64,000 nucleotides of DNA from Arcobacter roscoffensis (GCF_024267655.1 NZ_CP100595.1:2604001-2668000), one strand, 5' to 3'; positions 1 through 11,388 are shown, counted from the stretch's first letter. Notes: a model not told the origin generated them from the sequence alone. Numbers and translations: made by a program.

Positions 1-3707
<3,707 letters not shown>

Positions 3708-3733
3708 TTACACAAGGCCGTCGCCTTGTGTAA
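3708..3733 (-). other. rplL-rpoB intergenic hairpin
   Basis: A perfect 11-bp stem with a 4-nt loop (TTACACAAGGC / GCCTTGTGTAA) lies about 23 nt after the rplL stop and 124 nt before rpoB. No T-run follows on the minus strand, so it is not a simple intrinsic terminator. In E. coli the same gap holds an attenuator and an RNase III site; a similar role here is inference. Confidence 0.6.
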
Positions 3734-3756
3734 CGTGTGTAAGATAGGGAGGAGAA

Positions 3757-4131
3757 TTATGCTAATTCTACAGTAGCTCCAGCACCTTCTAATTCAGCTT
3801 TTGCAGCTTCAGCGTCATCTTTAGAAACACCTTCTTTTACTTTAGCACCAGCTTCTTCAGCCATTGCTTTTGCTTCTTTTAATCCAAGACCAGTTAACGC
3901 TCTAATTACTTTAATTACGTTAATTTTCTTAGCTCCAGCATCTTTAATGATAACATCAAACTCAGTTTGTTCTTCAGCAGCTTCAGCAGCAGCTCCACCA
4001 GCAGCACCAGCTACAGCAACAGGCTGTGCAGATACTCCAAATTTTTCTTCGAATTCTTTTACTAATTCAGATAACTCTAATACAGATAAACCAGAGATGT
4101 ATTCTAATACGTCTTCTTTAGAAATTGCCAT
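3757..4131 (-). CDS. rplL: 50S ribosomal protein L7/L12
   Basis: This is the stalk protein that recruits translation factors. It has 124 residues, the usual length, with an N-terminal dimerisation helix ([20 protein letters not shown]), an Ala-rich hinge at about residues 40-55 ([16 protein letters not shown]) and the conserved C-terminal factor-binding domain ([19 protein letters not shown]). An AAGGAAT ribosome site precedes the ATG. It lies 56 nt after rplJ in the same transcript. L7/L12 is needed in several copies per ribosome, which may explain why the next gene, rpoB, is set off by a hairpin. Confidence 0.98.
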   Translation of the reverse strand: MAISKEDVLEYISGLSVLELSELVKEFEEKFGVSAQPVAVAGAAGGAAAEAAEEQTEFDVIIKDAGAKKINVIKVIRALTGLGLKEAKAMAEEAGAKVKEGVSKDDAEAAKAELEGAGATVELA

Positions 4132-4187
4132 TTCGTTATTCCTTAATTTTTTTTATTTTATTTTATATTTATTAATTGCTTAAGTTA

Positions 4188-4676
4188 TTAAGCAGCCTCT
4201 TCTTCTTTTTTCTTTGCAAGAGCATCAAGCCCAATAGTAAAGTTCTGAACTGGAGCCATCCAAGTAGCAGCAAGCATACCAAGAAGTTCATCTCTAGATG
4301 GTAATTTAGCGAATGCCATAACCGTAGCAAGATCAGCGATCTCACCTTCAATGATACCAGATTTAATTTCGAACTTATCTTTATTAGCAGTAGCGAACTT
4401 ATCAGCAACTTTACAAGCAGAAATTTGATCTTCAGACCATAAGAAAATGTTATTTCCAGTTAACTCGATATCACCAAGTTCTGCATTTTTAACAGAAACA
4501 GCAGCTAAAGTATTTTTAGCAACCTGAACTTTAACACCATTTTCTCTAGCATCGATTCTTAAACTTTCTAATTCTTTGTGTGATACACCGTTAAAATCAC
4601 AAACTACGATAGCTTGAGACTCTTTGAATTCACCAGTTAAGAAATCAATTATTTCTGATTTTTGTTGTTTAGTCAT
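4188..4676 (-). CDS. rplJ: 50S ribosomal protein L10
   Basis: L10 anchors L7/L12 dimers to the ribosome. It has 162 residues, with the conserved N-terminal domain (IVVCDFNGVSHKELESLR, VAKNTL) and a C-terminal L7/L12-binding helix ending in a Lys/Glu-rich tail. An AAGGAG ribosome site stands close before the ATG. The 167 nt upstream carry a long hairpin and an L10-leader-like structure, so expression is probably limited by L10 (or the L10-L12 complex) binding its own mRNA, as is known for this family. It is followed by rplL. Confidence 0.98.
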   Translation of the reverse strand: MTKQQKSEIIDFLTGEFKESQAIVVCDFNGVSHKELESLRIDARENGVKVQVAKNTLAAVSVKNAELGDIELTGNNIFLWSEDQISACKVADKFATANKDKFEIKSGIIEGEIADLATVMAFAKLPSRDELLGMLAATWMAPVQNFTIGLDALAKKKEEEAA

Positions 4677-4689
4677 TTATATATCTCCT

Positions 4690-4765
4690 TCCAAAACATC
4701 CAACTTCAGCAGGTTTTACAAGATACTGGAGTAGTATCTAACCGGCTATCTTCAGTTTTTAATGT
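4690..4765 (-). promoter_or_regulatory. L10 leader (autoregulatory mRNA structure of rplJL)
   Basis: On the minus strand the sequence reads CTGAAGATAGCCGGTT, then a perfect 7-bp hairpin (AGATACT/AGTATCT, plus positions 4721-4739), then AAAACCTGCTGAAG. Paired GAAG-like arms with GCCGG opposite CCTGC around an inner hairpin match the known L10-leader kink-turn layout, and it sits directly before rplJ. The assignment rests on motif layout; no covariance model was run. Confidence 0.75.
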
Positions 4766-4777
4766 AGTGCTTTGAAT

Positions 4778-4820
4778 AACACTCAAAAATATTGATTTGA
4801 TATCAACACTTTTGAATGTT
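4778..4820 (-). other. 19-bp hairpin upstream of the L10 leader
   Basis: Arms 4778-4796 and 4802-4820 pair over 19 positions around a 5-nt loop. In the minus-strand RNA all 19 positions pair, three of them as G-U wobbles. In the plus-strand RNA those three would be A-C mismatches. The pairing is therefore specific to the transcribed strand, which suggests a selected RNA structure between rplA and rplJ. No poly-U follows. Confidence 0.65.
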
Positions 4821-4824
4821 TATA

Positions 4825-4851
4825 TTAAATAAGGAAAAAATCCTTATTTAA
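4825..4851 (-). other. hairpin over the rplA stop codon
   Basis: A perfect 11-bp stem (TTAAATAAGGA / TCCTTATTTAA) with a 5-nt loop includes the TAA stop of rplA. The loop is all T on the transcribed strand and no T-run follows, so it is more likely a 3'-end stabiliser or processing site than a full terminator. Confidence 0.5.
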
Positions 4852-5542
4852 TGTCCATTAACTCACTTGTGTCCATTTTAATTGATGGAGACATTGTTAA
4901 TGATACAGCTGCATTAGTAAAGTATCTACCTTTTGCAGATGCTGGTTTTGCTTTATTGATTGCACTAACAAATGCTTCAATATTTTCTTTTATAGCTTCT
5001 GTTGAGAAAGAAATCTTTCCAACTGCTGCTTGCATGTTACCTTTTTTATCAACTCTATATGATACTTGTCCACCTTTAGCATCATTAACAGCTTTTGTAA
5101 CATCCATAGTTACTGTTCCAGTTTTAGGGTTAGGCATTAAACCTTTTGGTCCTAAGATTCTACCTAGTTTACCAACTAATCCCATACAATCAGGAGTTGC
5201 AATTAATACATCAAAATCAATGTTTCCAGCTTGAACAGATTCTACTAAATCATCGTTACCAACAATATCAGCACCTGCAGCTTTTGCTTCATCAACTTTA
5301 GCACCCTTAGCGAATACTGCAACTCTTACAGTTTTACCAGTACCATTAGGAAGTACAACAGCACCTCTAATCATTTGGTCAGCATGTCTTGGATCTACAT
5401 TTAAGTTTAATGCAACTTCAACTGATTCATCAAATTTAGCAGATTTTAATTCTTTTAATAAGTCACAAGCTTCTGCTAAAGCATAGTTTTTTTCTTCAAT
5501 TTTTTCTGATAATGATTTATATCTTTTTGAAATTTTTGCCAT
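4844..5542 (-). CDS. rplA: 50S ribosomal protein L1
   Basis: L1 forms the mobile L1 stalk at the E site and in many bacteria represses its own operon. At 232 residues it is of normal length, with the conserved core [38 protein letters not shown] and GTVTMDV. The ATG at 5542 follows a GGAG ribosome site (CGGAGAATAAA). It lies 75 nt after rplK; that gap holds a 7-bp imperfect stem (plus 5570-5576 with 5588-5594) that could be an L1 target, but this is weak. The stop codon is inside a hairpin. Confidence 0.98.
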   Translation of the reverse strand: MAKISKRYKSLSEKIEEKNYALAEACDLLKELKSAKFDESVEVALNLNVDPRHADQMIRGAVVLPNGTGKTVRVAVFAKGAKVDEAKAAGADIVGNDDLVESVQAGNIDFDVLIATPDCMGLVGKLGRILGPKGLMPNPKTGTVTMDVTKAVNDAKGGQVSYRVDKKGNMQAAVGKISFSTEAIKENIEAFVSAINKAKPASAKGRYFTNAAVSLTMSPSIKMDTSELMDIK

Positions 5543-5617
5543 TTTATTCTCCGCAATATTTTATTTTGCTACCGCCTTTTTAAGTCCGGTGGTAAGACTT
5601 TTTAAAGAAACTAAAGC

Positions 5618-6043
5618 TTATGCTTCAGTTTCAATACCCATAGATCTAGCTGAACCTGCAACAATTTTAGCTGCTTGCTCTCTATCGTCTGTATTTAAAT
5701 CAGCGATTTTCATATCAACGATTTCTAAAACTTGTTCTTTAGTTAACTTTGCAATTTTGTTTTTTAAAGGGTTATCAGAACCTTTTTTAACACCAGAAAC
5801 TTTTTTAATTAAATCTGTCATTGGTGGTTGCTTAGTTACAAATGTGAAACTTTTATCTGAATAAACTGTGATTTCAACAGGAATGTTAAATCCACCTTTA
5901 TCTTTTGTCTTTTCATTGAATGCTTTACAGAATTCCATGATATTGATACCTCTTTGACCTAATGCAGGTCCAACTGGTGGTGATGGGTTTGCTGCACCAG
6001 CAGGTATTTGTAATTTAAGTGTACCTTCTACTTTTTTAGCCAT
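5618..6043 (-). CDS. rplK: 50S ribosomal protein L11
   Basis: L11 binds the GTPase-associated region of 23S rRNA. It has 141 residues, with the N-terminal domain ([20 protein letters not shown], the proline-rich thiostrepton-site segment) and the C-terminal rRNA-binding domain ([26 protein letters not shown]). An AAAGGAAT ribosome site precedes the ATG. It is separated from nusG by 98 nt that hold a very strong hairpin and a TATAAT box, so rplKA may have its own promoter as well as read-through. Confidence 0.98.
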   Translation of the reverse strand: MAKKVEGTLKLQIPAGAANPSPPVGPALGQRGINIMEFCKAFNEKTKDKGGFNIPVEITVYSDKSFTFVTKQPPMTDLIKKVSGVKKGSDNPLKNKIAKLTKEQVLEIVDMKIADLNTDDREQAAKIVAGSARSMGIETEA

Positions 6044-6064
6044 GCTATTCCTTTTTAAAAATTG

Positions 6065-6070
6065 ATTATA
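6065..6070 (-). promoter_or_regulatory. possible rplK promoter -10 box
   Basis: A perfect TATAAT on the minus strand ends 21 nt before the rplK ATG, just after the nusG-rplK hairpin. A TTGCCT lies upstream at 15-nt spacing, inside one hairpin arm; this is shorter than ideal. Campylobacterota sigma-70 promoters depend little on a -35 box, so the call rests on the -10 alone. Confidence 0.4.
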
Positions 6071-6076
6071 ATGTAT

Positions 6077-6132
6077 TTAGGCATTAGGCAAGAAAACTAT
6101 TAAAGAAGCTAGTTTTTTTGCCTAATGCCTAA
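6077..6132 (-). terminator. 23-bp nusG-rplK intergenic hairpin
   Basis: Arms 6077-6099 and 6110-6132 are complementary at 22 of 23 positions around a 10-nt loop; each outer arm contains a tandem TTAGGCA-type repeat. It starts about 10 nt after the nusG stop. A run of seven A on the minus strand lies in the stem and no T-run follows, so intrinsic termination is uncertain. Processing, partial termination or a palindromic repeat element are all possible. Confidence 0.55.
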
Positions 6133-6141
6133 TAAATTATA

Positions 6142-6669
6142 TTATGCTACTCTTTCTACTTGTGTATAAGAGATTTCAACGGGTGTATTTCTTCCAAATA
6201 TTGAAACATTAAGTTTTAAAATTCCAGAAGCCATATCAAAGTCTTCTACTATACCATTAAAGTTAGCAAATGGACCTTCATTAATTCTTACCATTTCACC
6301 TTCATCAAAAGAAACTTTTGGTTTAGCAGCAGCTCTATTTTGAACTTTTTCTAAAATCATATTAATATCTTTATCAGATAAAGGAGTAGGTTTTTTTGAT
6401 TCACCAATAAACCTTCCAACTCTAGGCATTGATTGAATTCTATGCCATAATGCAGTGTCTAAATCAATTTTAGCAAATGCATATGCAGGATAAAGTGGTC
6501 TTTCAACTATATTTTTTTTACCTTTTTTGATTTCTATTAAATCTTCTGTAGGTACTAAAACTTCAGCAATTTTACCATCATTCATCTCTTCAGATAATTG
6601 TTCTAATGCTCTTTTTACAGATAACTCACTCCCTGAGTAAGTTTGTATTGCATACCACTTTTGTGCCAT
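6142..6669 (-). CDS. nusG: transcription antitermination protein NusG
   Basis: NusG rides on RNA polymerase and couples it to Rho or the ribosome. It has 175 residues: an N-terminal NGN domain (WYAIQTYSGSELSVKRALEQ, then PLYPAYAFAKIDL, MPRVGRFIGESKKPTPLSD) and a C-terminal KOW domain from about residue 120 (FDEGEMVRINEGPFANFNGIVED). Length and domain order are standard. It starts 12 nt after secE, as in most bacteria, and is followed by the strong hairpin before rplK. Confidence 0.98.
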   Translation of the reverse strand: MAQKWYAIQTYSGSELSVKRALEQLSEEMNDGKIAEVLVPTEDLIEIKKGKKNIVERPLYPAYAFAKIDLDTALWHRIQSMPRVGRFIGESKKPTPLSDKDINMILEKVQNRAAAKPKVSFDEGEMVRINEGPFANFNGIVEDFDMASGILKLNVSIFGRNTPVEISYTQVERVA

Positions 6670-6681
6670 ATTCTATTATCC

Positions 6682-6864
6682 TTAATTCATTATTGATGAT
6701 AAGCTTAAAGACATAACTGTGTCAATTAATGCTAAAAATAGTGAAATTACAGTTACTACAATAAATACAGATAAATATGCAGATCTAATTTGCTCTTTAA
6801 TAGGAAATATAACTTTTGAAAGTTCTTCTTTTGCATTCTTGTAATAGTTTTTTAATTTGTTCAC
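6682..6864 (-). CDS. secE: preprotein translocase subunit SecE
   Basis: SecE is the small clamp subunit of the SecYEG channel. It has 60 residues: an amphipathic N-terminal helix (KNYYKNAKEELSKVIFPIKE) and one C-terminal membrane helix (LSVFIVVTVISLFLALIDTV), the single-helix form common outside enterobacteria. It lies between tRNA-Trp and nusG, its usual place. The ATG at 6864 has only a weak ribosome site. The 78-nt gap to tRNA-Trp holds an imperfect 12-bp stem (6904-6915 with 6922-6933). Confidence 0.95.
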   Translation of the reverse strand: MNKLKNYYKNAKEELSKVIFPIKEQIRSAYLSVFIVVTVISLFLALIDTVMSLSLSSIMN

Positions 6865-6942
6865 AATTGACTCCAGATTTGATGATAATAAGCTTGTAAA
6901 TTCTTTTAAAAGGAGTCTAAACTTCTTTTAAAAAAATTTAAA

Positions 6943-7018
6943 TGGCAGGCCAGGAGGGACTCGAACCCACAACCGTCGGATTTGGAATCCGGCGCTCTAC
7001 CATTGGAGCTACTGACCT
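6943..7018 (-). tRNA. trnW: tRNA-Trp (CCA)
   Basis: A 76-nt cloverleaf with an AGGTCAG/CTGGCCT acceptor stem (one G-T pair), anticodon CCA in the loop between GGATT and AATCC, TTCGAGTC in the T arm and an encoded 3' CCA. It sits between rpmG and secE inside the ribosomal-protein transcript, so it must be cut out of that RNA. Confidence 0.97.
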
Positions 7019-7023
7019 GTAAG

Positions 7024-7047
7024 TCAAGGCTTGTCTCCAAGCCTTGA
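7024..7047 (-). other. hairpin between rpmG and tRNA-Trp
   Basis: A perfect 10-bp stem (TCAAGGCTTG / CAAGCCTTGA) with loop TCTC fills the short gap between the rpmG stop and the 5' end of tRNA-Trp. No T-run follows. An endonuclease target that separates mRNA from tRNA is the simplest reading; this is inference. Confidence 0.5.
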
Positions 7048-7056
7048 TATAAAGTC

Positions 7057-7227
7057 TTACGACTTAAGTTTTATTTCTTTGTGTAAAGTGTGTTTTTTTA
7101 ATCTAGGACTATATTTCTTAGTCTCAAACTTTTCAGTATGAGTCTTAGGGTTTTTTGTCGTTGTGTAGTTAATATCACCACATTCTTGACATTTTAATCC
7201 GATTTTGATTCTAACTCCGTTTGCCAT
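7057..7227 (-). CDS. rpmG: 50S ribosomal protein L33
   Basis: A 56-residue protein too short for routine calling, read from an ATG at 7227 to a TAA at 7057: [20 protein letters not shown] then [36 protein letters not shown]. This is L33. The first zinc-knuckle pair is present (C13, C16), but the second pair of the zinc-binding form is replaced by Ser40 and Leu43, so it probably cannot hold zinc in the classic way. It starts 9 nt after the tuf stop, the order known from Campylobacter. Confidence 0.95.
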   Translation of the reverse strand: MANGVRIKIGLKCQECGDINYTTTKNPKTHTEKFETKKYSPRLKKHTLHKEIKLKS

Positions 7228-7236
7228 TAATCAACC

Positions 7237-8445
7237 TTACTCGATGATTTCAGCAACAACACCAGCACCAACAGTTCTACCACCTTCTCTAATAGCGAAC
7301 TTAGTTCCCTTATCAAGAGCAATTGGAGCAACAAGTGTAACAGTCATTTCTACATTATCACCTGGCATAACCATTTCAGTACCTTCTGGTAAAGCACAAG
7401 AACCAGTTACGTCTGTTGTTCTTACATAAAATTGTGGTCTGTATCCTGAGAAGAATGGAGTGTGTCTACCACCTTCCTCTTTAGATAAGATATATACCTC
7501 ACCTTTAAATACAGTATGTGGAGTAATAGATCCTGGCTTAACAAGAACTTGTCCTCTTTGTACGTCTTCTTTTTTAATACCTCTTAAAAGAATACCTGCA
7601 TTATCACCAGCTTCAGCGTAATCCATTTCTTTTCTGAACATTTCAATACCTGTAACTGTAGTAGTTTGAGTATCTTTTAATCCAACGATTTCAATAGTAT
7701 CACCTAATCTAACAGTACCTTGGTTAATAGCACCAGTTACAACTGTACCTCTACCTGCAATTGAGAATACATCTTCAACAGGCATTAAGTAATCTTTATC
7801 AGTAGATCTTTCTGGAGTTGGAATATAAGCATCAACTTCAGCCATTAAGTTATAAATCTTTTCAGACCATTCACCAGCTGTACCAGCTTTAGCTTCTTCT
7901 AATGCTTGGAATGCAGAACCTGCAACGATTGGAGTATCATCACCTGGGAAGTCATACTCAGAAAGTAATTCTCTTACTTCCATTTCAACTAATTCTAACA
8001 TTTCTTCTTTATCTTCGTCATCTAATTGATCTTCTTTGTTTAAGAATACAACGATGTATGGAACACCAACTTGCTTAGATAATAAGATATGCTCTCTTGT
8101 TTGAGCCATTGGTCCATCAGTTGAAGCAATAACTAAAATAGCACCATCCATTTGTGCAGCACCTGTAATCATGTTCTTAACATAATCGGCGTGACCTGGA
8201 CAATCTACGTGAGCGTAGTGTCTAGTTTCAGTTTCATACTCAACGTGAGAAGTAGCAATAGTAATTCCTCTTTCTCTTTCCTCTGGAGCATTATCAATTT
8301 GATCATAATCCATTGTAGCTTGACCATTCTTAAGCCCTAAACACATAGTGATAGCTGCTGTTAATGTAGTTTTACCGTGGTCAACGTGACCAATAGTACC
8401 GATATTTACGTGCGGTTTCGATCTTTCGAATTTTTCTTTTGCCAT
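7237..8445 (-). CDS. tuf: translation elongation factor Tu
   Basis: EF-Tu delivers aminoacyl-tRNA to the ribosome as a GTP complex. It has 402 residues with all GTPase motifs: G1 GHVDHGKT (residues 19-26), switch [15 protein letters not shown]3 DCPGHADY, G4 NKED and G5 GSA, then the two beta-barrel domains ending in [20 protein letters not shown] ribosome site stands close to the ATG. A TATAAT box and a hairpin in the 207-nt upstream gap suggest its own promoter in addition to read-through from the four-tRNA cluster. rpmG follows. Confidence 0.99.
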   Translation of the reverse strand: MAKEKFERSKPHVNIGTIGHVDHGKTTLTAAITMCLGLKNGQATMDYDQIDNAPEERERGITIATSHVEYETETRHYAHVDCPGHADYVKNMITGAAQMDGAILVIASTDGPMAQTREHILLSKQVGVPYIVVFLNKEDQLDDEDKEEMLELVEMEVRELLSEYDFPGDDTPIVAGSAFQALEEAKAGTAGEWSEKIYNLMAEVDAYIPTPERSTDKDYLMPVEDVFSIAGRGTVVTGAINQGTVRLGDTIEIVGLKDTQTTTVTGIEMFRKEMDYAEAGDNAGILLRGIKKEDVQRGQVLVKPGSITPHTVFKGEVYILSKEEGGRHTPFFSGYRPQFYVRTTDVTGSCALPEGTEMVMPGDNVEMTVTLVAPIALDKGTKFAIREGGRTVGAGVVAEIIE

Positions 8446-8476
8446 AAAATTCCCCTTCTAAATTTGTGGTTATAGC

Positions 8477-8518
8477 CCTCTGAGTAGATAAGCCCATTAG
8501 CTTCTCTATTCAGAGGGG
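8477..8518 (-). other. hairpin in the tuf 5' leader
   Basis: CCCTCTGA (8477-8484) pairs with TCAGAGGG (8511-8518) as a perfect 8-bp GC-rich stem, extended inward by further partial pairs. It lies in the predicted tuf leader about 30 nt before the start codon. No T-run follows; its role is unknown. Confidence 0.5.
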
Positions 8519-8545
8519 ATTACTATTATTTGTTTTGTGACGTGT

Positions 8546-8551
8546 ATTATA
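8546..8551 (-). promoter_or_regulatory. tuf promoter -10 box
   Basis: A perfect TATAAT on the minus strand about 100 nt before the tuf ATG, in an AT-rich tract and downstream of tRNA-Gly. No good -35 hexamer is seen, as is common in this phylum. Confidence 0.5.
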
Positions 8552-8579
8552 TTTAAAAAATACTAAAATTTAACTTTAA

Positions 8580-8635
8580 TGGGAGTGTTTTATGTATAGA
8601 GTTATAAAAAATATGTGCTTATAACTCAGCTCCCA
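8580..8635 (-). terminator. possible weak terminator after tRNA-Gly
   Basis: An outer stem TGGGAG (8580-8585) / CTCCCA (8630-8635) encloses a perfect 9-bp stem GAGTTATAA (8599-8607) / TTATAACTC (8619-8627). It lies 18 nt beyond the 3' end of tRNA-Gly and before the tuf promoter. There is no strong T-run, so termination may be partial or the structure may serve RNA processing. Confidence 0.4.
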
Positions 8636-8652
8636 GTAAACAATAAAATAAA

Positions 8653-8729
8653 TGGAGCGGGAGACGAGACTCGAACTCGCGACAATCTGCTTGGAAGGCA
8701 GAGGCTCTAGCCAACTGAGCTACTCCCGC
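8653..8729 (-). tRNA. trnG: tRNA-Gly (TCC)
   Basis: A 77-nt cloverleaf with a GCGGGAG/CTCCCGC acceptor stem, anticodon TCC inside CTGCCTTCCAAGCAG, a GTTCGAG T loop and an encoded CCA. It is the last tRNA of the Phe-Thr-Tyr-Gly cluster before tuf; E. coli tufB has a related Thr-Tyr-Gly-Thr cluster upstream. Confidence 0.97.
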
Positions 8730-8739
8730 ATCATTTAAG

Positions 8740-8824
8740 TGGTGGTGAGGGAAGGATTCGAACCTTCGAAGCCGTAGGCGGCGGATTTACAATCCGCAGG
8801 ATTTGACCACTCTCCAACCTCACC
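8740..8824 (-). tRNA. trnY: tRNA-Tyr (GTA)
   Basis: An 85-nt class II tRNA with a long variable arm, a GGTGAGG/CCTCACC acceptor stem, anticodon GTA inside GCGGATTGTAAATCCGC and an encoded CCA. The gap to tRNA-Gly is only 10 nt. Confidence 0.97.
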
Positions 8825-8891
8825 GATAAAAAAATTATTGTTCTGGTCAAGCGCTGGTCTTCAAGACTTACGCACGACAATTATTAAAAAA

Positions 8892-8968
8892 TGGAGCTGG
8901 TGAAGGGACTTGAACCCCCGACCTGCTGATTACAAATCAGCTGCTCTAGCCAACTGAGCTACACCAGC
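8892..8968 (-). tRNA. trnT: tRNA-Thr (TGT)
   Basis: A 77-nt cloverleaf with a GCTGGTG/CACCAGC acceptor stem, anticodon TGT inside CTGATTTGTAATCAG and an encoded CCA. The 67-nt gap to tRNA-Tyr contains an imperfect inverted repeat, probably for processing. Confidence 0.97.
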
Positions 8969-8983
8969 GCCAATAAATTTGAA

Positions 8984-9059
8984 TGGTGGTTCGAGGCAGA
9001 ATCGAACTGCCGACACAAGGATTTTCAATCCTTTGCTCTACCGACTGAGCTATCGAACC
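8984..9059 (-). tRNA. trnF: tRNA-Phe (GAA)
   Basis: A 76-nt cloverleaf with a GGTTCGA/TCGAACC acceptor stem, anticodon GAA inside AAGGATTGAAAATCCTT and an encoded CCA. It is the first tRNA of the cluster and starts 36 nt after murD. Confidence 0.97.
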
Positions 9060-9077
9060 CTCTCAAATTGGAGTGAA

Positions 9078-9083
9078 AGTATA
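9078..9083 (-). promoter_or_regulatory. promoter -10 box of the tRNA-tuf operon
   Basis: TATACT preceded by TGTG on the minus strand, about 20 nt before tRNA-Phe. This extended -10 form fits a start a few nucleotides before the tRNA. No clear -35 box is seen. Confidence 0.5.
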
Positions 9084-9095
9084 CACATTAGTTTA

Positions 9096-10271
9096 TTAAT
9101 TTTCCCTTAAAGTAAAAACCAATCTTTTAAATTCTTCTCCTCTTTGCTTGTATGAGTTAAATTGATCCAAAGAGGCAGCCGATGGAGACAGCATTGCAAG
9201 GCTTTTTTGATTATGTGATTTATCTATTAATTTTACTGCGTTTTCTAAAATTTTACATTCATATGCAGTTAAGTTGTATTCATTTGATAAAGAAACTAGT
9301 TTATTTGTATTGCTTCCTATTGCATAAATTGTAATATTATACTCTTTAATATGCTCAAAAAGTGGTTTTAAATCAGCTCCTTTATCGTCTCCACCCAAAA
9401 TTAAATGGATTTTTTCTTCTTTATAAGGTCTAAGAGCATTTATAGTTGCATCAACATTTGTAGCTTTACTATCATCTATCCATAATCTATTATGATTATC
9501 TTTAAACTCTTCTACTTTATGCTTGTCTACAATATATGTATTTATATTTTCATAATCAATTACATCAAAAAGAATCTTTTTAGAACATAATGCCAATAAA
9601 GCATCTAATAAAAAAGGTTCTTTAAATTTTATCTTTGATTTGTCAATATTGAATTTATCACATAAATCATCACTGTTCTTATATGTAATTAACTTAGCAT
9701 CAGTTTTTATATATGAGTATTCTTCTGGAATTATCGCTATTTCACCCTCACCCATCATTGATATTGGTTTTAATTTTGCATTTTTGTACTCTTCAAATGA
9801 ACCATGCCATGAAATATGATCCTCTGATATTGGAAGAAGTAAATATAGATTTGGTTTTGCTTTATTTGTATAATGAAAAGTAAAAGAAGATGTCTCTAGA
9901 ATCCATATGGCACTATCAAGTGGAAGTTTTGATGTTGGAGTACCTATGTTACCCCCACATACACTATTTTTTTCTTTAAGTATATGTTGACACATTTGTG
10001 TTGTAGTTGTTTTTCCATTTGTTCCACTTATCCAAATCGAAAAGGGCATACTCTCACTAAATAAATCATAATCACTTATAATATTTTTAGAGTTTTTAAT
10101 CATCTCATTATGAGGTGGAATACCTGGACTTACAACTGTTAATTCACTACTTTGTTTATCATAATGATGAAAATCACTTTCATCATATAATAAAGCATTT
10201 GGGAACTTTTCTTTAATTGCTTGGGCTGTTAAGCCCTTGCCTAATACTCTTATTTCTTTTTGATAATCCAT
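9096..10271 (-). CDS. murD: UDP-N-acetylmuramoyl-L-alanine--D-glutamate ligase
   Basis: MurD adds D-Glu to UDP-MurNAc-L-Ala in the cytoplasm. At 391 residues it is shorter than E. coli MurD (about 438), mainly in the N-terminal Rossmann domain. The ATP loop ISGTNGKTTTTQMC (about residues 83-96), the central-domain ETSSF stretch and the C-terminal HNRLWIDDSKATNVDATINAL are diagnostic Mur-ligase segments. It follows mraY with a 3-nt gap, so the two are co-transcribed. An alternative folylpolyglutamate or other Mur ligase is unlikely given the mraY partner. Confidence 0.95.
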   Translation of the reverse strand: MDYQKEIRVLGKGLTAQAIKEKFPNALLYDESDFHHYDKQSSELTVVSPGIPPHNEMIKNSKNIISDYDLFSESMPFSIWISGTNGKTTTTQMCQHILKEKNSVCGGNIGTPTSKLPLDSAIWILETSSFTFHYTNKAKPNLYLLLPISEDHISWHGSFEEYKNAKLKPISMMGEGEIAIIPEEYSYIKTDAKLITYKNSDDLCDKFNIDKSKIKFKEPFLLDALLALCSKKILFDVIDYENINTYIVDKHKVEEFKDNHNRLWIDDSKATNVDATINALRPYKEEKIHLILGGDDKGADLKPLFEHIKEYNITIYAIGSNTNKLVSLSNEYNLTAYECKILENAVKLIDKSHNQKSLAMLSPSAASLDQFNSYKQRGEEFKRLVFTLREN

Positions 10272-10274
10272 GCT

Positions 10275-11336
10275 CTACCTAATTTTTAAACTCATTAATG
10301 CAAAAAGATTTGTCATAAAAGATATAATCCAAAATCTAACAATGATTTTATTTTCTTTCCAGCCCTTTTCCTCAAAATGATGATGAATAGGTGCCATTAA
10401 AAAAACTCTTTTTTGTCTTAATTTATATGACCCAACTTGTAAAATTACAGATACTGTTTCTAGTACAAAAATAAACCCTATTAGTAATAATAGTATTTCT
10501 GATTTAGCAACTATTGCCATATATCCCATAAATGCTCCAATAGGAAGAGAACCGCTATCACCCATGAATACTTGTGCAGGATGAGAGTTAAACCATAAGA
10601 ATGCTATTAGAGCTCCTGAAATTGCTGCACCCATTACAGCTAGTTCTCCTGCAATTTGAATATTTGGAAGAAGTAAATAGCCTGCAATTATTGCATGACC
10701 TGTAACATATACCAAAGCAGATAGTGTAAAAAATGCCATAATAGAAGGAACTGTAGCCAAACCATCTAATCCGTCCGTTAAATTAACAGCATTAGAAGTA
10801 GCAACTAATACCAATACCCAAAAGCCTAAAGAGAATATCCCCATATCAAATAAAGGAAGTTTATAAAATGGTGTATATAAAGTTGTAGTATGTTCATAAA
10901 AATATAGAACAAGAATTACTATCATTGCACTTAATATTTGAAGCAGTAACTTACCTTTAGCACTTAATCCTGCATCATTTTTGTCATTTGATATTTTTGA
11001 ATAATCATCTTGAATACCAATAAGTGAAAATAAAGCAATTGTTAAAAGTCCACCAACAATATAAAAGTTATTTAATTTAGCTGTTAATATAGTTGCAACA
11101 ATAGTAGCAATAATAAATACAATGCCACCCATAGTAGGTGTTCCTACTTTCACTTTATGTGAATCAGGTGCTAAATCATAAATAGGTTGAGATGCTTTTT
11201 TTGATTTAGCCCAAGCGATAAATTTAGGCATTAAATACATTGTAAGCAAAAAAGCAATAAAAAAACTAATACCAGCTCTTACTGATATATATTGAAAGAT
11301 ATTAATATCTAGGTGTCTGTAAAACCAATAAAACAA
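10275..11336 (-). CDS. mraY: phospho-N-acetylmuramoyl-pentapeptide-transferase
   Basis: MraY transfers phospho-MurNAc-pentapeptide to undecaprenyl phosphate to make lipid I in the inner membrane. It has 353 residues and about ten hydrophobic helices. Seen motifs: PTMGGIVF, the catalytic DDYSK-type segment ([10 protein letters not shown]), [22 protein letters not shown] and the cytoplasmic [14 protein letters not shown] loop. It heads the mraY-murD pair. The divergent gpmI begins 115 bp away; the gap holds a perfect inverted repeat. Confidence 0.97.
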   Translation of the reverse strand: MFYWFYRHLDINIFQYISVRAGISFFIAFLLTMYLMPKFIAWAKSKKASQPIYDLAPDSHKVKVGTPTMGGIVFIIATIVATILTAKLNNFYIVGGLLTIALFSLIGIQDDYSKISNDKNDAGLSAKGKLLLQILSAMIVILVLYFYEHTTTLYTPFYKLPLFDMGIFSLGFWVLVLVATSNAVNLTDGLDGLATVPSIMAFFTLSALVYVTGHAIIAGYLLLPNIQIAGELAVMGAAISGALIAFLWFNSHPAQVFMGDSGSLPIGAFMGYMAIVAKSEILLLLIGFIFVLETVSVILQVGSYKLRQKRVFLMAPIHHHFEEKGWKENKIIVRFWIISFMTNLFALMSLKIR

Positions 11337-11367
11337 TTTAAACCTTCATTTTGTATTAAAATAGATG

Positions 11368-11388
11368 ATATGTTTTCAGCAAACATAT
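11368..11388. other. inverted repeat between divergent mraY and gpmI
   Basis: ATATGTTT (11368-11375) and AAACATAT (11381-11388) form a perfect 8-bp inverted repeat with spacer TCAGC, placed 31 nt upstream of the mraY start and 14 nt before the gpmI -10 box. It could be a regulator site or a 5'-UTR hairpin; function unknown. Confidence 0.35.

Noticed and set aside
3947-4408. Frames overlapping rplL and rplJ in other frames
   Set aside because: Shadows of the two ribosomal-protein genes.
5570-5594. L1 regulatory stem between rplK and rplA
   Set aside because: The stem has an A-C mismatch in the transcribed strand and the usual L1 target lies before rplK, so the evidence is too weak to call.
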